Assembly (NCBI GenBank): GCA_003161535.1
Contig: PMOM01000259.1
Coordinates: 1-5,959 of the forward strand
Source of the DNA: Caulobacteraceae bacterium
GTDB taxonomy: Bacteria; Pseudomonadota; Alphaproteobacteria; Caulobacterales; Caulobacteraceae
Length of the DNA: 5,959 bases
Reading direction: 5' to 3'
Shown: one piece after another, positions 5,481-5,959 of the stretch
Position numbering within the stretch: position 1 is the stretch's first letter
How the letters are laid out: every line of letters starts with the position of its first letter
Program-made: the position numbers and the translations under genes
Notes under the pieces: model-generated
What the model was told of the DNA's origin: nothing
Seen by the model: the letters and a program-made list of their open reading frames with translations, nothing else
Database searches by the model: none

Positions 5481-5959
5481 GCGGGACGTGGGCGCAGGAA
5501 TGGGATCATGCGTTCTGCTACGCCGTCGCGCAGAATGAAACAATGTCTCACGGCCGCGGAGACGTGCAGCGCGATGAGCCCATAGGCGAGCCAGGCCAGG
5601 AGACTATGGGTGGTGACGAAGAGGTGGTGCGCGCTCTTCATCTGATCGAGAGGCAAACGCGTCAGCGGCCCGATGGCCGGCCAATGGATGACGCCATAGA
5701 GCATGATCGGATAGACCTGGATCAGCCGGCTCGCCGAGGTCAGGGCCCAGCCGCTCAGCGGCATGCCCAGCATGATCACATAAAACAGGCCCTGGACGAT
5801 TGCCGAGCCGATGCGCTCCCAGGTTCTCACTGAAAGCGGCAGGCGCGGCGCCGGCGAGATGAACCGCCATGCGAGCCTCAGCACGCTTAGAATCAGGATG
5901 GTGATCCCGAACGACTTGTGCAGCTGGACCGGCGGAATCTTGGCCAAGCCGGTCAGGGT
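5477..5959 (-). CDS. Cytochrome b561 (5' partial)
   Basis: A di-heme b-type cytochrome of the inner membrane that moves electrons between the quinone pool and periplasmic partners. The frame is open to the right edge (four more codons precede the TTG at 5947), so about 30-45 N-terminal residues, including the first helix and its heme His, lie outside; 160 residues are visible. Seen: LHKSFG with H14 at the start of the second helix, a hydrophobic segment to about 31 followed by the LRLAWR signature, a third segment about 50-73 (VQGLFYVIMLGMPLSGW), and a last helix with H118 and H132 (THSLLAWLAYGLIALH). The 14-residue His spacing matches the heme ligands I recall in E. coli CybB. The tail RHCFILRDGVAERMIPF is typical of the family. 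It is the first visible gene of the minus-strand run; its promoter is outside the window. Confidence 0.92.
   Translation of the reverse strand, partial: TLTGLAKIPPVQLHKSFGITILILSVLRLAWRFISPAPRLPLSVRTWERIGSAIVQGLFYVIMLGMPLSGWALTSASRLIQVYPIMLYGVIHWPAIGPLTRLPLDQMKSAHHLFVTTHSLLAWLAYGLIALHVSAAVRHCFILRDGVAERMIPFLRPRPA

Overview
The window is GC-rich, gene-dense chromosomal DNA with strong third-position GC bias. Gene content and style (Sua5-type threonylcarbamoyl-AMP synthase, a cytochrome b561/YceI pair, a class A beta-lactamase with a twin-arginine-like leader, SDR and FAD-oxidase genes) suggest an alphaproteobacterium, most plausibly Caulobacterales (Caulobacter/Phenylobacterium-like). That placement is a judgement from protein flavour, not a database match. 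I see no RNA gene, CRISPR array, insertion sequence, integrase or phage gene.

Layout. Plus strand: (1) the 3' part of a SAM-dependent methyltransferase resembling the metal-dependent sugar O-methyltransferases of the MycE/TylE type (1-668, cut by the window start); (2) after a 156-base gap holding a possible promoter and a Shine-Dalgarno sequence, a complete class A serine beta-lactamase (825-1673). Minus strand, read from the right edge leftward: (3) cytochrome b561 (5959-5477, N-terminus outside the window); (4) a periplasmic YceI-family protein (5480-4911); (5) Sua5/TsaC threonylcarbamoyl-AMP synthase (about 4983-4003); (6) an FAD-linked oxidase of the D-2-hydroxyglutarate/D-lactate dehydrogenase type (3959-2550); (7) a short-chain dehydrogenase (2502-1720). 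The beta-lactamase and the SDR converge on a 46-base gap containing a small GC hairpin.

The five minus-strand genes are packed like an operon: a 4-base GTGA overlap between b561 and YceI, an apparent 73-base overlap between YceI and Sua5, then gaps of 43 and 47 bases. The b561/YceI pair matches the known yceJ-yceI arrangement and probably forms a membrane/periplasm redox or isoprenoid-binding module. Sua5 makes the precursor of the t6A tRNA modification. The FAD oxidase and SDR are cytoplasmic hydroxy-acid/alcohol redox enzymes of unproved substrate. The combination looks like co-transcribed housekeeping and redox genes, not one pathway.

I found no convincing undescribed system. The points most worth a second look are the missing conventional start codon for Sua5 near its expected N-terminus and the Asn-Asn pair after the KTG motif of the beta-lactamase.
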